NCBI GenBank assembly: GCA_951812785.1
Contig: OX638335.1
Coordinates: 571,630 to 635,629 of the forward strand
Source of the DNA: an uncultured Gammaproteobacteria bacterium
GTDB lineage: Bacteria > Pseudomonadota > Gammaproteobacteria > UBA4575
DNA length: 64,000 nt
Direction of reading: 5' to 3'
Below are positions 8,713 through 17,881 of the stretch, in pieces. The notes under the pieces are model-generated. The model saw only the letters and a program-made list of their open reading frames with translations, was not told the origin of the DNA and searched no databases. A program made the translations under genes and the position numbers. Position 1 is the stretch's first letter. Each line of letters begins with the position of its first letter.

Positions 8713-8884
8713 CTATGAAGTGGGGTTTACTAAAGAGCCACCCGTCTTCTTCAAAATATTCTACCCATTCGTCAAACATTGCATCGTCCAGACCAAGTCC
8801 GCAAAATTGATCTTCAAAACTACATAAGAATGAATTTCTCTCTACATCCCATTCTACACTTTCAATCATTCTAGGCATCTCCAT
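8684..8884 (-). CDS. Small acidic protein of unknown function
   Basis: This encodes 66 residues, very rich in Asp, Glu, Phe and Trp (for example FDEWVEYFEEDGWLF). It overlaps the start of the toxin gene by 29 bases on the same strand, so it could be cotranscribed. I recognise no family. The acidic character would suit a DNA-mimic or a small inhibitor, but nothing in the sequence shows this. It may also be only an upstream part of the same cassette without function. Confidence 0.4.
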   Translation of the reverse strand: MEMPRMIESVEWDVERNSFLCSFEDQFCGLGLDDAMFDEWVEYFEEDGWLFSKPHFIDEDLRLEFG

Positions 8885-8952
8885 TGGGAAGCCAATTTTA
8901 AGTCCAATAATTAAGGAATAAATGGAATCTCCGTTTTTTTATACGCAGTTAT

Positions 8953-8981
8953 AAAATTGCTTGAATTCTTCAAGCAATTTT
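8953..8981. terminator. Perfect 13-bp hairpin with T-run
   Basis: AAAATTGCTTGAA pairs with TTCAAGCAATTTT around a three-base loop, followed by T's on the plus strand and preceded by A's, so it could terminate transcription in both directions. It lies just upstream of the toxin-antitoxin cassette and would insulate it from leftward transcription. Confidence 0.6.
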
Positions 8982-9081
8982 TATCCCAAATATTTATTTT
9001 GATTCGGATTTCATGCACCTTATCTTACCTTCATTATGGTTCGTGGGCTTGTTTATCGCCTATCCATCGCTCAGTGCTGCG

Positions 9082-9291
9082 CTATGCGGCCAATCTACCG
9101 TAATTGGCTAACTTCTCAATGTTATCACCATACAATAATAACGGCCATTGTGCTTGCACTTTTTTCTGACTGCGTAAGCTAAAGCGGTTTAAACGTTTGT
9201 TTGTACCGATGTTGCCGAAGACAGGCTCAACAACTGACATACGATGGCTGTATATGAGTTTGCCTTTGGCACTGTCTACACGATGTTTCAT
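9082..9291 (-). pseudogene. IS1182-like transposase, C-terminal fragment
   Basis: The stretch reads KHRVDSAKGKLIYSHRMSVV, EPVFGNIGTNKRLNRFSLR and LLLYGDNIEKLANYG. This is the conserved C-terminus of DDE transposases of the IS1182 group, including the catalytic Glu of the VEPVFGN segment. The N-terminal three quarters are missing, and an in-frame ATG at 9291 is just an internal Met. No terminal repeats can be placed. Confidence 0.75.
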
Positions 9292-9319
9292 CTAGAGTGA
9301 TTTTACGCGCAGCCATCAA

Positions 9320-9592
9320 GAACGTTTAGTAGACAACGGTTTTTTATTATAAAGTATTAAACGGTTGGTTCATTGCTTCCCGTCCTGATGAAGGGGTGGG
9401 GGAGACCACTTCCTGGTACACCTCCTTCTGGACATTTGCAGCGGTGTACTTGAATGAGCGTTTTGGTGATGACTGGTGCCTGTCCGCAGAACAATCATTG
9501 TTATTGCATACCGGTCATTGGACGGTGCCGACACAGTTATTGGTGCGTGCTTCAAAAAGCAGTAACAAACCAGAAGCGGGCCTGTTTTTATT
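9320..9592 (+). pseudogene. Fragment of a Fic-type protein with AbiEi-like N-terminus
   Basis: The plus strand reads NGWFIASRPDE, then TSWYTSFWTFAAVYLNERFG, then DWCLSAEQSLLLHTGHWTVP and QLLVRASK. This is the N-terminal region of a Fic family whose members begin with a winged-helix AbiEi-like segment. Both ends are broken: the left end lacks a start in frame, and the right end is cut by the IS481-like left end at 9593. It is not the same gene as the Fic gene at 6.4 kb. Confidence 0.6.
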
Positions 9593-10131
9593 TGTAATAG
9601 TTCAGACCCGATCTGACAATTAGCAATCCACAAGGGTTGCAAAAGCGAGAGTTACCCGTTTTGATAAAGGTGTTGAAATCTTTAAATCAAATCAAAAAGG
9701 CAGGTAACTCTCATGCTTCATACTAACAATCCAGTCCTTAAACACAAGGCGGGCTTGCCCAACTTAGCAGAAGAACTGGGCAACGTATCTAGCGCCTGTC
9801 AAGTCATGGGGGTGTCGCGAGACACATTCTATCGTTATCAACAGCGGGTTGAAGAAGGTGGCATTGACTCACGGATTGACAAGAGTCGTAGAACAGCCAA
9901 TAGTAAAAACCGTGTGGATGAACCCACAGCACATGCAGTGGTTACGTCAGCGATTGAACAGCCCGCGGTTGGGCGACATCGAAGCAGCAATGAACTGGTG
10001 TGTTGATCGCTGGTAGCGGTGTGCGTTCCGTTTGGCTGCGCCATCATCAAGAGCACTTCAAGAAACGACTCAAAGCACTCGAAGAAGAAATTGCCAAGGA
10101 GGGCATTATCTTAAGCGATGCACAGATGTGC
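9593..10131 (+). mobile_element. IS481-like element, left half of an interrupted copy
   Basis: It starts with the left terminal sequence TGTAATAGTTCAGACCCGAT and contains the leader hairpin and the transposase start MLHTNNPVLKHKAGLPNLAE, a helix-turn-helix region (MGVSRDTFYRYQQ). Compared with the copy at 16.1 kb it lacks a short stretch after SSNEL, which breaks the frame. The copy stops at 10131, where peptidase M50 sequence begins. Its right end reappears at 11118-11292. Confidence 0.85.
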
Positions 10132-10149
10132 TTAGACAATTAGTTGGTT

Positions 10150-11117
10150 TATGAGTGAGGTAATGGCAGAAGATGCCGGGCTGAGTTATGCGATTGAGGT
10201 TGATAACGCCAGCGTCGAAGATGTTGTTTTGCCAGAGTTAAGGCAAGACCTTACCTTGTTAGAGGGTCCTTCAAATAGTGAAGGAGCACCCACTTGGGAT
10301 ATATTTGACTCCATATTTAGATGTGTTAGCATTTCTTAATGCAGAACTTCTTGATACGACTTTCTTTCATAGTTTGGGTGTTAGCCATCCTGATTAGTAT
10401 TGGCTTCTTATTCTTCCACTTCTTCGACGAAGAATACCCTTGGCTTTGGGTGCTTGGAGGAATAGCTATCTCTAGTGGCTTTGCCTTTTTGTTTCAGTAC
10501 CTTTTTACCGGAATAAAAAACCCTTTTAAGCTGTTTATATGATTACTGCTCAATAACGGCTAACAAATTTCTAATAGACTCAATCGCAGTTTCATTATCA
10601 ATTCCCCTTACTTTATTGATAACGCCTCTCGCTCCAGAGGCAATAACACCTTCTGTGGTTATGGGAAGCGAATAATGCCTAGCGGTTAACATCAAGAAGA
10701 CAACGATTGAAAATTGGTTTTGCCGGGATGATGGTAGAACTATGTTTGCATGGGCATTTATGCCGGAAGGAACTTTGAGAAGTCTGGCTTTTGTGTTGGC
10801 GACAAGTAGTTGGATATTATCTTTGTCGATCAATCTGAATATCTTCATGCGTTTTGATGGCTATTATATTCTTTCGGGCTGGTGGGGAATTGAAAACTTA
10901 CAAAGAAAATCGTTTAGTCTGGGGAAATGGAAGTTAACTGAGATACTGTTTGGTCTAAATCGTACAGCACCTGAAAATGTTTCCAGTCTCACCAGGAGGA
11001 AGCTGGTTTTATATGCATGGGGTGTATGGATTTATCGCTTCTTTCTGTTTTTAGCGATTGCTTTGCTGGTGTATCATTTTTTTCAAGTTGTTGGGGATAC
11101 TGCTTTTTGTGCTGGAT
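10150..11117 (+). pseudogene. Peptidase M50 (YydH/site-2 protease type) relic
   Basis: Two separated pieces match one large membrane metalloprotease. The N-terminal piece (10150-10310) has LPELRQDLTLLEGPSNSEGA and PTW, typical of the start of M50 proteins that work with HlyD-like partners. The C-terminal piece (from about 10683) has SRRQRLKIGFAGMMVEL, then after a frame change MPEGTLRSLAFVLATSSW and INLNIFMRFDGYYILSGWWG. The piece with the zinc-binding HExxH is missing. Between them lies 10312-10680, which carries a separate small membrane protein gene. The relic is itself flanked by the two halves of an IS481-like copy. Confidence 0.75.
10339..10542 (+). CDS. Small two-helix membrane protein
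   Basis: This complete 67-codon gene encodes two predicted transmembrane helices, FIVWVLAILISIGFLFF and WVLGGIAISSGFAFLFQY, joined by an acidic turn (DEEYPW) and ending in NPFKLFI. Such small proteins recur in gammaproteobacterial accessory regions without an assigned role. It begins immediately after a TAA and lies within sequence that splits the M50 relic, so it probably arrived with that insertion. Expression is unproven. Confidence 0.5.
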   Translation: MQNFLIRLSFIVWVLAILISIGFLFFHFFDEEYPWLWVLGGIAISSGFAFLFQYLFTGIKNPFKLFI

Positions 11118-11292
11118 AGAAAATTATCACAATGAACGCACTCATCAAGGCAAAATGTGCGGTGGTAGAACACCCATAGAGATATTACTTGATGGCAAAT
11201 CGATTTGGGCAGAAAAGAATTTAGCTCAAATCTAAACTGACAGACACCTTATCTTCAACCGGTAACTGTACGATCAGGTCTAAGCTACCACA
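11118..11292 (+). mobile_element. IS481-like element, right end of the interrupted copy
   Basis: This encodes the transposase C-terminus ENYHNERTHQGKMCGGRTP and SIWAEKNLAQI, followed by the right terminal sequence ending GATCAGGTCTAAGCTACCACA. It is equivalent to 17110-17285 in the longer copy. The left half is at 9593-10131. Confidence 0.85.
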
Positions 11293-11294
11293 AG

Positions 11295-11322
11295 TGTAAT
11301 AGTTCAGACCCGATCTGACAAT
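11295..11322 (+). mobile_element. 28-bp solo left end of the IS481-like element
   Basis: TGTAATAGTTCAGACCCGAT and the next eight bases are identical to the other left ends, then the sequence diverges. It sits two bases after the right end of the preceding copy, so two copies were once nested or adjacent here. Confidence 0.8.
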
Positions 11323-11634
11323 CAAAGTGGTAATGAGATAGTTGGCACACTAGCAATAAATATTCCTGCGGCAGATAATGTTGTCCCTGAAAACCTGCTC
11401 AATCTAGTTGCGGAGCCGGCTGAGTTGGCAGCAGGTGTGCTTGAGAGTAATACATTACTTCCTGGTGATGTTGAGATAATCAGTATAAGAACTTCGATTG
11501 TATTGGATGATGGTACGGAGGTGATTCGATATTTACGTCTGAATGTTCGTACCGGTGAGATAACCGAGATCACTGAAGAGGAGAGTGCGGAACTCACTAT
11601 ATCCCGACAGTGTCATCTACTTGTCAGTGAGTAA
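11323..11634 (+). pseudogene. C-terminal fragment of an unidentified protein
   Basis: The reading frame is open from the IS junction at 11323 to a stop at 11632-11634, with no start before an internal ATG at 11425. The translated tail includes GTLAINIPAADNVVPENLL and IRTSIVLDDGTEVIRYLRL, rich in beta-strand-like alternation and in Asp, Glu and Val. It may be the end of a large exported or calcium-binding-type protein cut by the IS. I do not recognise the family. Confidence 0.45.
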
Positions 11635-11718
11635 CGAATTTGGTAAAAAATACCAGTTTTATCGGCGTGTATAGTTCATCTTGAACTTAATAAAATAACA
11701 ATAAAAGTGTCATGATTT

Positions 11719-12444
11719 ATGATCGAAATTGAAAATTTAGTCAAAAAATTCGGTGCTTTAACAGCAGTCAACGATATTTCCTTCACGGTGGAACCTGGCC
11801 AAGTCCTGGGTTTTCTGGGCCCCAACGGCGCGGGTAAATCGACTACTATGAAAATGATTACCGGTTTTCTCGCTCCTACCTCCGGCACTATTCGCGTCTG
11901 TGGCCATACGGTTGAGGGCGACTCCCTAAATGCCAAAAGAGAGATCGGTTATCTTCCAGAGGGTGCGCCTAGTTACGGAGAAATGACCCCGCTTCAGTTT
12001 CTGCAATTTATTGCTGATGTTAGAGGGCTTAAGGGCGCAAAAAGAGCAGGGCGAATAGATACGGTGATTTCTCAGTTGCATTTACAACAAGTAATTAATC
12101 GTCCAATTGAAACATTGTCCAAAGGTTTTAAACGCCGAGTGGGGTTATCGCAAGCAATTTTGCACGACCCTCAAGTGCTAATTTTGGATGAACCCACTGA
12201 TGGTTTAGATCCCAATCAAAAATACGAAGTGCGTGAGCTTATTAAAAATATGGCGCAGGACAAAATTATAGTGATATCTACGCATATTTTATCAGAGGTT
12301 GATGCAGTGTGTTCACGAGCAATGATTATTGCTAACGGTAAAGTTGTTGCTAATGAAACGCCAAAGGAATTGATCTCAAGATCACCAACCGGCCGGCTGG
12401 ATGATGTATTTAGAGAAATAACATATGCCGAGGGCTTGTCATGA
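11719..12444 (+). CDS. ABC transporter ATPase, GldA-like
   Basis: This is the ATP-binding subunit of 241 residues. It has Walker A GPNGAGKST near residue 37, the family signature LSKGFKRR near 133, Walker B VLILDEPTDGLDP near 152 and the switch His (STHILSE). It is first in a four-gene operon with a permease, a GldG-like membrane protein and a DUF4340 protein. The ATGA overlap with the permease gene shows coupling. Gliding-type transporters of this set are common in non-gliding Proteobacteria, where the cargo is unknown. Confidence 0.88.
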   Translation: MIEIENLVKKFGALTAVNDISFTVEPGQVLGFLGPNGAGKSTTMKMITGFLAPTSGTIRVCGHTVEGDSLNAKREIGYLPEGAPSYGEMTPLQFLQFIADVRGLKGAKRAGRIDTVISQLHLQQVINRPIETLSKGFKRRVGLSQAILHDPQVLILDEPTDGLDPNQKYEVRELIKNMAQDKIIVISTHILSEVDAVCSRAMIIANGKVVANETPKELISRSPTGRLDDVFREITYAEGLS

Positions 12445-13175
12445 AAAATATAGGCATTATCTTTAAGCGTGAATTGGAAAGCTATTTCGCAACACCGGTA
12501 GCATATGTGTTTATAGTGATATTTTTAGTGCTCAGTGGCGCGTTAACTTTCCATATGGGTAATTTTTATGAGCGTGGTCAAGCAGACCTTGCACCATTCT
12601 TTAATTTTCATCCATGGTTGTATCTGTTTTTAGTTCCCGCTATATCAATGCGCTTATGGGCTGAAGAACGCAAGTCTGGCAACATTGAATTATTGCTAAC
12701 GCTACCTATAACTATGATTGAAGCGGTGATAGGCAAGTTCTTGGCAGCATGGTTATTTACCGGTATCGCATTGCTTTTGACTTTTCCACTTTGGATTACG
12801 GTAAATTACTTGGGTGACCCGGATAATGGCATTATTCTCGCAGCATATATTGGCAGCTTGTTAATGGCGGGAGGTTTCCTTGCTATTGGTGCATGCATAT
12901 CGGCTACTACAAAGAATCAAGTCATTGCTTTTATTATTAGTGTGGTGATCTGTTTTGCCTTCTTACTAAGTGGATTTCCTATTGTGCTCGAATTTTTCCG
13001 AGGCTGGGCGCCACAATATATTGTAGATGCCATTGCTTCGTTAAGCTTTTTGACGCATTACACCTCTATTAGCAAAGGTGTGATTGATCTGCGCGATATT
13101 ATTTATTTTGCGACATTAATTGGTTGTTGGTTGTATGCCAATGCAGTCGTTATCGAAATGAAGAAGGCTAGTTAA
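12441..13175 (+). CDS. ABC-2 type permease, GldF-like
   Basis: This membrane subunit of 244 residues has about six hydrophobic segments. It begins IIFKRELESYFATPVAYVFI, a segment typical of ABC-2 permeases of this group, and includes RLWAEERKSGNIELLLTLP, the coupling-helix region shared by ABC-2 permeases. The start overlaps the stop of the ATPase gene (ATGA), and the next gene starts 3 bases after its stop, so the three are tightly coupled. It should form the membrane channel for the ATPase above. Confidence 0.86.
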   Translation: MKNIGIIFKRELESYFATPVAYVFIVIFLVLSGALTFHMGNFYERGQADLAPFFNFHPWLYLFLVPAISMRLWAEERKSGNIELLLTLPITMIEAVIGKFLAAWLFTGIALLLTFPLWITVNYLGDPDNGIILAAYIGSLLMAGGFLAIGACISATTKNQVIAFIISVVICFAFLLSGFPIVLEFFRGWAPQYIVDAIASLSFLTHYTSISKGVIDLRDIIYFATLIGCWLYANAVVIEMKKAS

Positions 13176-13177
13176 CT

Positions 13178-15052
13178 ATGAGTTCTGATAAAGTAAAAAC
13201 AATGAGTAAAACCATCAGTTATTCAGGATTGATAATATTGGCTGTTTTATTCGTGTTAGTGAATATGATCAGTGGTAATTTATTTAAAAGCACTCGTGTA
13301 GATTTAACTGAAGATAAATTGTATACGCTTTCCCCTGGCACGTTGAATATTTTAAAAAGTATTCAAGAGCCAGTGACACTGCATTACTTTTTTTCTGATC
13401 AAGTAAGCCAGGAAATACCGCAGTTAAGAATTTATGCCAATAGAGTGCGCGAGTTGTTGCAGGAGTATGCCCAGCTATCTAATGGCAAGATAACTTTACA
13501 TGAGATTGATCCTATTCCTTATTCAGAGGAAGAAGATCAAGCCGCAGAGTTTGGTTTGCAAGCTGTGCCGACAGGGCCAGGTGGCAATACGATCTATTTT
13601 GGTTTGGCGGGGAGTAACTCAGTGGGTGAATCCCAGTTGATACCATTCTTTCAGCCAAACAAAGAGCAGTTCTTAGAATATGACGTCACTAAATTAATTT
13701 ATACCTTAATTAATACTAAGAAACCTGTAGTGGGACTATTGTCAAAAGTGCCTATGTTTTCTTCTTTTGATATTGAAACGCAAAAAATTCGTGACCCTTG
13801 GATAATTACCAATCAACTTCAACAGCTGTTTGAAATTAAGAGTATTGATTTTACAGTAACAGAGTTTGATCAAGACTTAGAGCTTTTGATGTTAGTGCAT
13901 CCTAAAGATTTAAGTGAGAAGACATTATATGCAATTGATCAATATGTCATGAATGGCGGCAATCTTATTGTGTATGTTGATCCTTATGCCGAAGCAGATG
14001 TGCCGCTGGTGGATCCTGATTCCCCGATTGAAGCATCAGGTGTGCGTAGTTCAAACCTTAAGTTACTATTTGATGCCTGGGGCATAGATTATTCTCCGGC
14101 AGAAGTTATTGGTGACCGTAAGTATGCTTTAACAGTTGATGTGGGAAATGGGCAGCAAGAGCCTCATTATTCGATTTTAGGATTAGATAAAGAAGCATTT
14201 CAAGCAGACGATGTGATCACTTCTAGTCTGGATTTCATTACCGTTGCGATGGCAGGAACTGTTAAGCCTAAAGAAGGTGCGGATGTGACTTTTGAACCGT
14301 TAATACATACTAGTAATGAAGCAGTTCTATTTGAGAGTTCCAAGTTTAGATTTTTGCCTAAAGTCTCTAGCTTATCTGAAAACTTTAATCCAACAGAAAA
14401 AGAATATGTGATTGCGGGCCGTTTTCAAATGCAGCCTAACTCAGCTTTCCCCAAAGGTGCTCCAGAAGATATTGATAACAATAACCATATCGAAAAGTTA
14501 GCCCAGACAGTGAATGTGATTGTGGTTGCTGATGTAGATATGTTAACTGATCGTATGTGGGTGAAAGTTCAAGATTTCTTGGGTCAAAAAATCACAGATG
14601 CATGGGCGTCTAATGGTGACTTTGCAGTAAACGCAGTGGATAATTTGTTGGGCAGTTCTGACCTTATTAGTGTGCGTGGCCGAGCAACGGCAACTAAGCC
14701 ATTTACTCGCGTAGAAGAATTGCGCAGAGAAGCTGATGATCAATTTCGTGCGCAAGAACAAATTCTGCAAAACAAGTTAAGAAGTGCTGAGCAAAAAATT
14801 GCACAGTTACAATCTCAGCGTAATGATCAAAGCTCTACTATTCTCAGTCCTGAACAAAGTGCTGAGATTCAGCGTTTTCAAGCAGAGAAGCTGCAGGTGA
14901 GAAAAGAGTTAAGAAAGGTTCGTCATGAATTAAATAAAAACATTCAAAACTTAGGCTCCTGGTTAAAGGTAATCAATATTGGTTTGGTGGCAGTAATTTT
15001 AACAATTCTGGCATTGGTATTGTCTGCAATACGTATTAACAAACGAGCCTAA
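13178..15052 (+). CDS. GldG-like ABC-associated membrane protein
   Basis: At 624 residues this protein has an N-terminal membrane helix (ISYSGLIILAVLFVLVNMIS), a periplasmic domain beginning with DLTEDKLYTLSPGT, the usual GldG/IFT-like start, and a long Gln/Glu/Arg-rich coiled coil near residues 520-590. It ends with a second helix before INKRA. GldG proteins pair with the permease and probably hold the periplasmic part of the exporter. The spacing of 3 bases upstream and 16 bases downstream supports a single operon. Confidence 0.85.
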   Translation: MSSDKVKTMSKTISYSGLIILAVLFVLVNMISGNLFKSTRVDLTEDKLYTLSPGTLNILKSIQEPVTLHYFFSDQVSQEIPQLRIYANRVRELLQEYAQLSNGKITLHEIDPIPYSEEEDQAAEFGLQAVPTGPGGNTIYFGLAGSNSVGESQLIPFFQPNKEQFLEYDVTKLIYTLINTKKPVVGLLSKVPMFSSFDIETQKIRDPWIITNQLQQLFEIKSIDFTVTEFDQDLELLMLVHPKDLSEKTLYAIDQYVMNGGNLIVYVDPYAEADVPLVDPDSPIEASGVRSSNLKLLFDAWGIDYSPAEVIGDRKYALTVDVGNGQQEPHYSILGLDKEAFQADDVITSSLDFITVAMAGTVKPKEGADVTFEPLIHTSNEAVLFESSKFRFLPKVSSLSENFNPTEKEYVIAGRFQMQPNSAFPKGAPEDIDNNNHIEKLAQTVNVIVVADVDMLTDRMWVKVQDFLGQKITDAWASNGDFAVNAVDNLLGSSDLISVRGRATATKPFTRVEELRREADDQFRAQEQILQNKLRSAEQKIAQLQSQRNDQSSTILSPEQSAEIQRFQAEKLQVRKELRKVRHELNKNIQNLGSWLKVINIGLVAVILTILALVLSAIRINKRA

Positions 15053-15068
15053 CAGCGCGTATAAAACT

Positions 15069-16112
15069 ATGAATACAAAATCTCTTGGTATATTAATTAT
15101 ATTTTTACTCGTCGGCGCTGGTGCGTATTTTTTCTCTGCTAAAAAAAATAGTATTAATACTTCAGAGAGTATTGGCTTAGCGATATTGCCAAAGCTTCAA
15201 ACAGTACTAAATGATGTCTCTGAGTTGCAAGTGATTGGAGCTAATAATCAGACTTTATCTACATTGCAGCGTCTACAGGATGGCTGGACAGTTAAAGAAA
15301 GAAATCAATATCCCGCTGATATATCTAAAATACGTTCAGTGTTGTTGAGCCTGGCTGAAGCTAAAATTGTTGAACAAAAAACAGCTAATCCTGATTTGTA
15401 TGTAAAGCTTGGTGTTGAAAGCGTAAATCAAATTGATGCACAAGGTGTTGAAGCAGTTGTGAGCTATAGCGGCCAAACAAGTAATTTGATTATTGGTAAG
15501 CCTGGCCCACAAATAAACAAGTCACGTTATGTGCGACCAGCTAATAGTGATGTTAGCTGGTTAATTGATCGTAAAATTGATTTAAAACATGAGCCAGCGT
15601 ATTGGTTGCGCAAAAACATTCTTAGTGTTGAGCCAAATGATGTCGCTGGTGTTACAATTTTGTTAGAAGATGGTTCTAAGCTGGAAATTAGCAATAAAGG
15701 TGATGAAGAAAATACATTTGAAGTCATTAATTTAACCGATCCAACTTCGCAAGCGATAGAAGCTGAGTTGCATCAAGTGACTAATGCGCTATCGTCATTT
15801 CAGATGTTAGACGTAGTTGAGAAAAATGCATTTGAAGATGCTGAATCCACTATGAAGGTAAACTATCAATTAAAGTCTGGTGTGAATGTTCATTTGACTG
15901 CCTATGAAGTAGAGGAAGAGCGCTTTGCTGAACTTGATTTTGGATTGATTGATGATATTCAAGCCGAGCAAAAATCTGCAGCTCAAAAATATATGGATGA
16001 ATTAATACAATTAACATCTGGTTGGGTATATAAGATACCCAACGTTACCTATGATTCTATGAATAAGCGCGAGGCTGATGTTTTAGCAATTACTGAAGAT
16101 CAGTTAAATTAG
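15069..16112 (+). CDS. DUF4340 protein of the Gld-type ABC operon
   Basis: This is a 347-residue protein with one N-terminal membrane helix (SLGILIIFLLVGAGAYFFS) and a periplasmic beta-rich domain. It includes LQDGWTVKERNQYPAD and KLGVESVNQI, typical of DUF4340, the last gene of many GldA-F-G style operons. It is presumed to be an accessory subunit of the exporter. The gene ends only 8 bases before the left end of the IS481-like copy, so anything that once followed it has been separated. Confidence 0.82.
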   Translation: MNTKSLGILIIFLLVGAGAYFFSAKKNSINTSESIGLAILPKLQTVLNDVSELQVIGANNQTLSTLQRLQDGWTVKERNQYPADISKIRSVLLSLAEAKIVEQKTANPDLYVKLGVESVNQIDAQGVEAVVSYSGQTSNLIIGKPGPQINKSRYVRPANSDVSWLIDRKIDLKHEPAYWLRKNILSVEPNDVAGVTILLEDGSKLEISNKGDEENTFEVINLTDPTSQAIEAELHQVTNALSSFQMLDVVEKNAFEDAESTMKVNYQLKSGVNVHLTAYEVEEERFAELDFGLIDDIQAEQKSAAQKYMDELIQLTSGWVYKIPNVTYDSMNKREADVLAITEDQLN

Positions 16113-16119
16113 TATTATA

Positions 16120-17285
16120 TGTAATAGTTCAGACCCGATCTGACAATTAGCAATCCGCAAGGGTTGCAAAAGCGAGAGTTACCCGTTTTGATAAAGGTGT
16201 TGAAATCTTTAAATCAAACCAAAAAGGCAGGTAACTCTCATGCTTGATACTAACAATCCAATCCTTAAACACAAGGCGGGCTTGCTCAACTTAGCAGAAG
16301 AACTGGGCAACGTATCTAGCGCCTGTCAAGTCATGGGGGTGTCGCGAGACACATTCTATCGTTATCAACAGCGGGTTGAAGAAGGTGGCATTGACTCACG
16401 GATTGACAAGAGTCGTAGAACAGCCGATGTTAAAAACCGTGTGGATGAACCCACAGCACATGCAGTGGTTACGTCAGCGATTGAACAGCCCGCGGTTGGG
16501 CAACATCGAAGCAGCAATGAACTACGTAAGAGAGGTGTGTTTATCGCTGGTAGCGGTGTGCGTTGCGTTTGGCTGCGCCATCATTGAGAGCACTTCAAGA
16601 AACGACTCAAAGCACTCGAAGAAGAAATTGCCAAGGAGGGCATTATCTTAAGCGATGCACAGATCGCCGCCCTTGAGAAACAGGATGACGAGGCCTGTGG
16701 TGAGATTGACACGGCACATCCTGGTGACTTAGGCCACCTCAAAGGTGTTGGTCGGCTATACCCGCAAACGTTCGTAGACACCTACAGCAAGATCGCCTTT
16801 GCGGCACTCTACACGACTAAGACGCCGATTACCGCCACAGACCTACTCTTTGATGAGGTGCTACCGTTTTTTGAAAAGCATGCCTTGCCGATGCTACGTA
16901 GTTTAACCGACAGAGGCACAGAATATTGTGGGCGCGTGGAGCATCATGACGATCGGTGATACCTGGCCATTAACGACATTGATCACCGCAACACCCATGG
17001 CATCTGTGAGCGCTTTGATAAAACCATTCTGAATGAGTTTTATCAAATTACCTTCAGGAAAAAACGGTACTCAACCAGGGAGGATTGACCAAAAGATCAA
17101 GACAACTGGATAGAAACTGATCACAATGAACGCACTCATCAAGGCAACATGGGCGGTGGTAGAATACCCATGGACAGGTTAATGGATGGTAAATTGATTT
17201 GGGCTGAAAAGAATTTAGCTCACATCTAAACTGACAGACTCCTATCAATAACCGGTAACGGTACGATCAGGTCTGAGCTACTACA
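16120..17285 (+). mobile_element. IS481-like insertion sequence, longest copy, defective
   Basis: This copy of about 1166 bp runs from the left end TGTAATAGTTCAGACCCGAT to the right end GATCAGGTCTGAGCTACTACA; the ends are imperfect inverted repeats with TG...CA tips. The transposase starts at 16240 (MLDTNNPILKHKAGLLNLAE), has helix-turn-helix VSRDTFYRYQQ and, further on, an rve-type DDE core including LRSLTDRGTEYCGRVEHHD and HNERTHQGNMGGGR. The frame is broken by TGA after WLRHH, by a stop near 16958, and by a deletion and frameshift near 17080. I see no clear target duplication, so the copy has probably been rearranged. Confidence 0.88.
16174..16239 (+). promoter_or_regulatory. Long hairpin covering the IS transposase ribosome site
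   Basis: GAGAGTTACC (16174-16183) pairs with GGTAACTCTC (16230-16239), which ends one base before the ATG and includes the AGG ribosome-binding bases. Inside, TTTGATAAAG pairs with CTTT-AA-ATCAAA. The same hairpin is kept in the copies at 7.9, 9.6 and 48.0 kb. It would block translation when transcription enters from outside, as known for IS10 and IS50. Confidence 0.6.
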
Positions 17286-17385
17286 CTCTAGCATATGCTC
17301 ATTGAGCAATATTTCTATATTCTTTGTCACAGTGTTTTGTGAAATACGCACTCAGAAGAATTGTTTCGTGGATGTCCTTGTGATT

Positions 17386-17535
17386 TCATTTAGACGTGGT
17401 TGGATCAATAATGGATTTCATCTCTGAAATTTTGTTTGCAGGAAATCCGCTTTCACTTGCATGTTTGCGAATTTCCTCCTCATTTGGTGTAATGTAAGTG
17501 CAATAAGCTTTGTTTTCAGTCACAAAACTTTCTAC
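17386..17535 (-). pseudogene. DUF4242 C-terminal fragment
   Basis: On the minus strand 49 codons read without a start codon. They include YITPNEEEIRKHASESGFPA and end in SIIDPTTSK. This is the C-terminal half of a DUF4242-type protein, the same broad family as the gene at 19431. An in-frame stop lies just upstream and no ATG follows it, so it is a relic. Confidence 0.55.
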
Positions 17536-17696
17536 TTAAATTGTGTTTGAGGGTCCGTATTATTAAGGATGCTGCAAGATTTTTGTGGTATACCTTAACA
17601 GATGATCCTTTGCTGTTAAAGAATTTGAATAATTAAATCATATTTTTTGCTGTAATGATCAAAGAGTGGCTAATAATATCTAGGTATATCCATTGA

Positions 17697-17752
17697 GTTT
17701 CATACAGAAACAAAATGCAGGGCGAGCTATGAGCTTTGTGTCAATTTGAAAC
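17697..17752 (+). promoter_or_regulatory. Candidate activator sites (GAAAC motifs) upstream of the DmoA-like gene
   Basis: GTTTCATACAGAAAC (17697-17711) is an inverted repeat, and TTTGAAACTAAC follows at 17745. They lie about 60-110 bases upstream of the -24 element, where NtrC-type activators bind. Similar GAAAC motifs occur at 20468-20494 and 22203-22235. Confidence 0.4.
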
Positions 17753-17806
17753 TAACAAAAATGTTATTGGAATAATAAATGCATTTAAAATAATCAGTTA
17801 CCTTTC

Positions 17807-17822
17807 AGGCATGCCAATTGCA
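17807..17822 (+). promoter_or_regulatory. Sigma54 (-24/-12) promoter of the DmoA-like gene
   Basis: AGGCATGCCAATTGCA has GG and GC exactly ten bases apart, as sigma54 requires, with a TTGCA -12 element. Transcription would start about 50 bases before the ATG at 17882. Confidence 0.65.
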
Positions 17823-17881
17823 TTTATTTTGCCACCAATAAATTTAACCAAAAAATCAAAAGAAAGAAGGAAATTGAAATT

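Larger units (their letters stand above)
17286..17881. other. Regulatory and relic region before the DmoA-like gene
   Basis: No full gene is present. The stretch holds a truncated DUF4242 relic on the minus strand, paired GAAAC motifs and a sigma54-type promoter, each listed separately. Confidence 0.6.

Noticed and set aside
10545-10640. A second attC site after the small membrane-protein gene
   Set aside because: GGCTAAC and ATTGATAACGCC look suggestive, but the arms do not pair well as an attC hairpin.
10543-10848. A minus-strand gene of 101 codons
   Set aside because: Its first half lies opposite clear M50 peptidase sequence on the plus strand, so at most its last 45 codons (10543-10680) could be genuine; no family was recognised.
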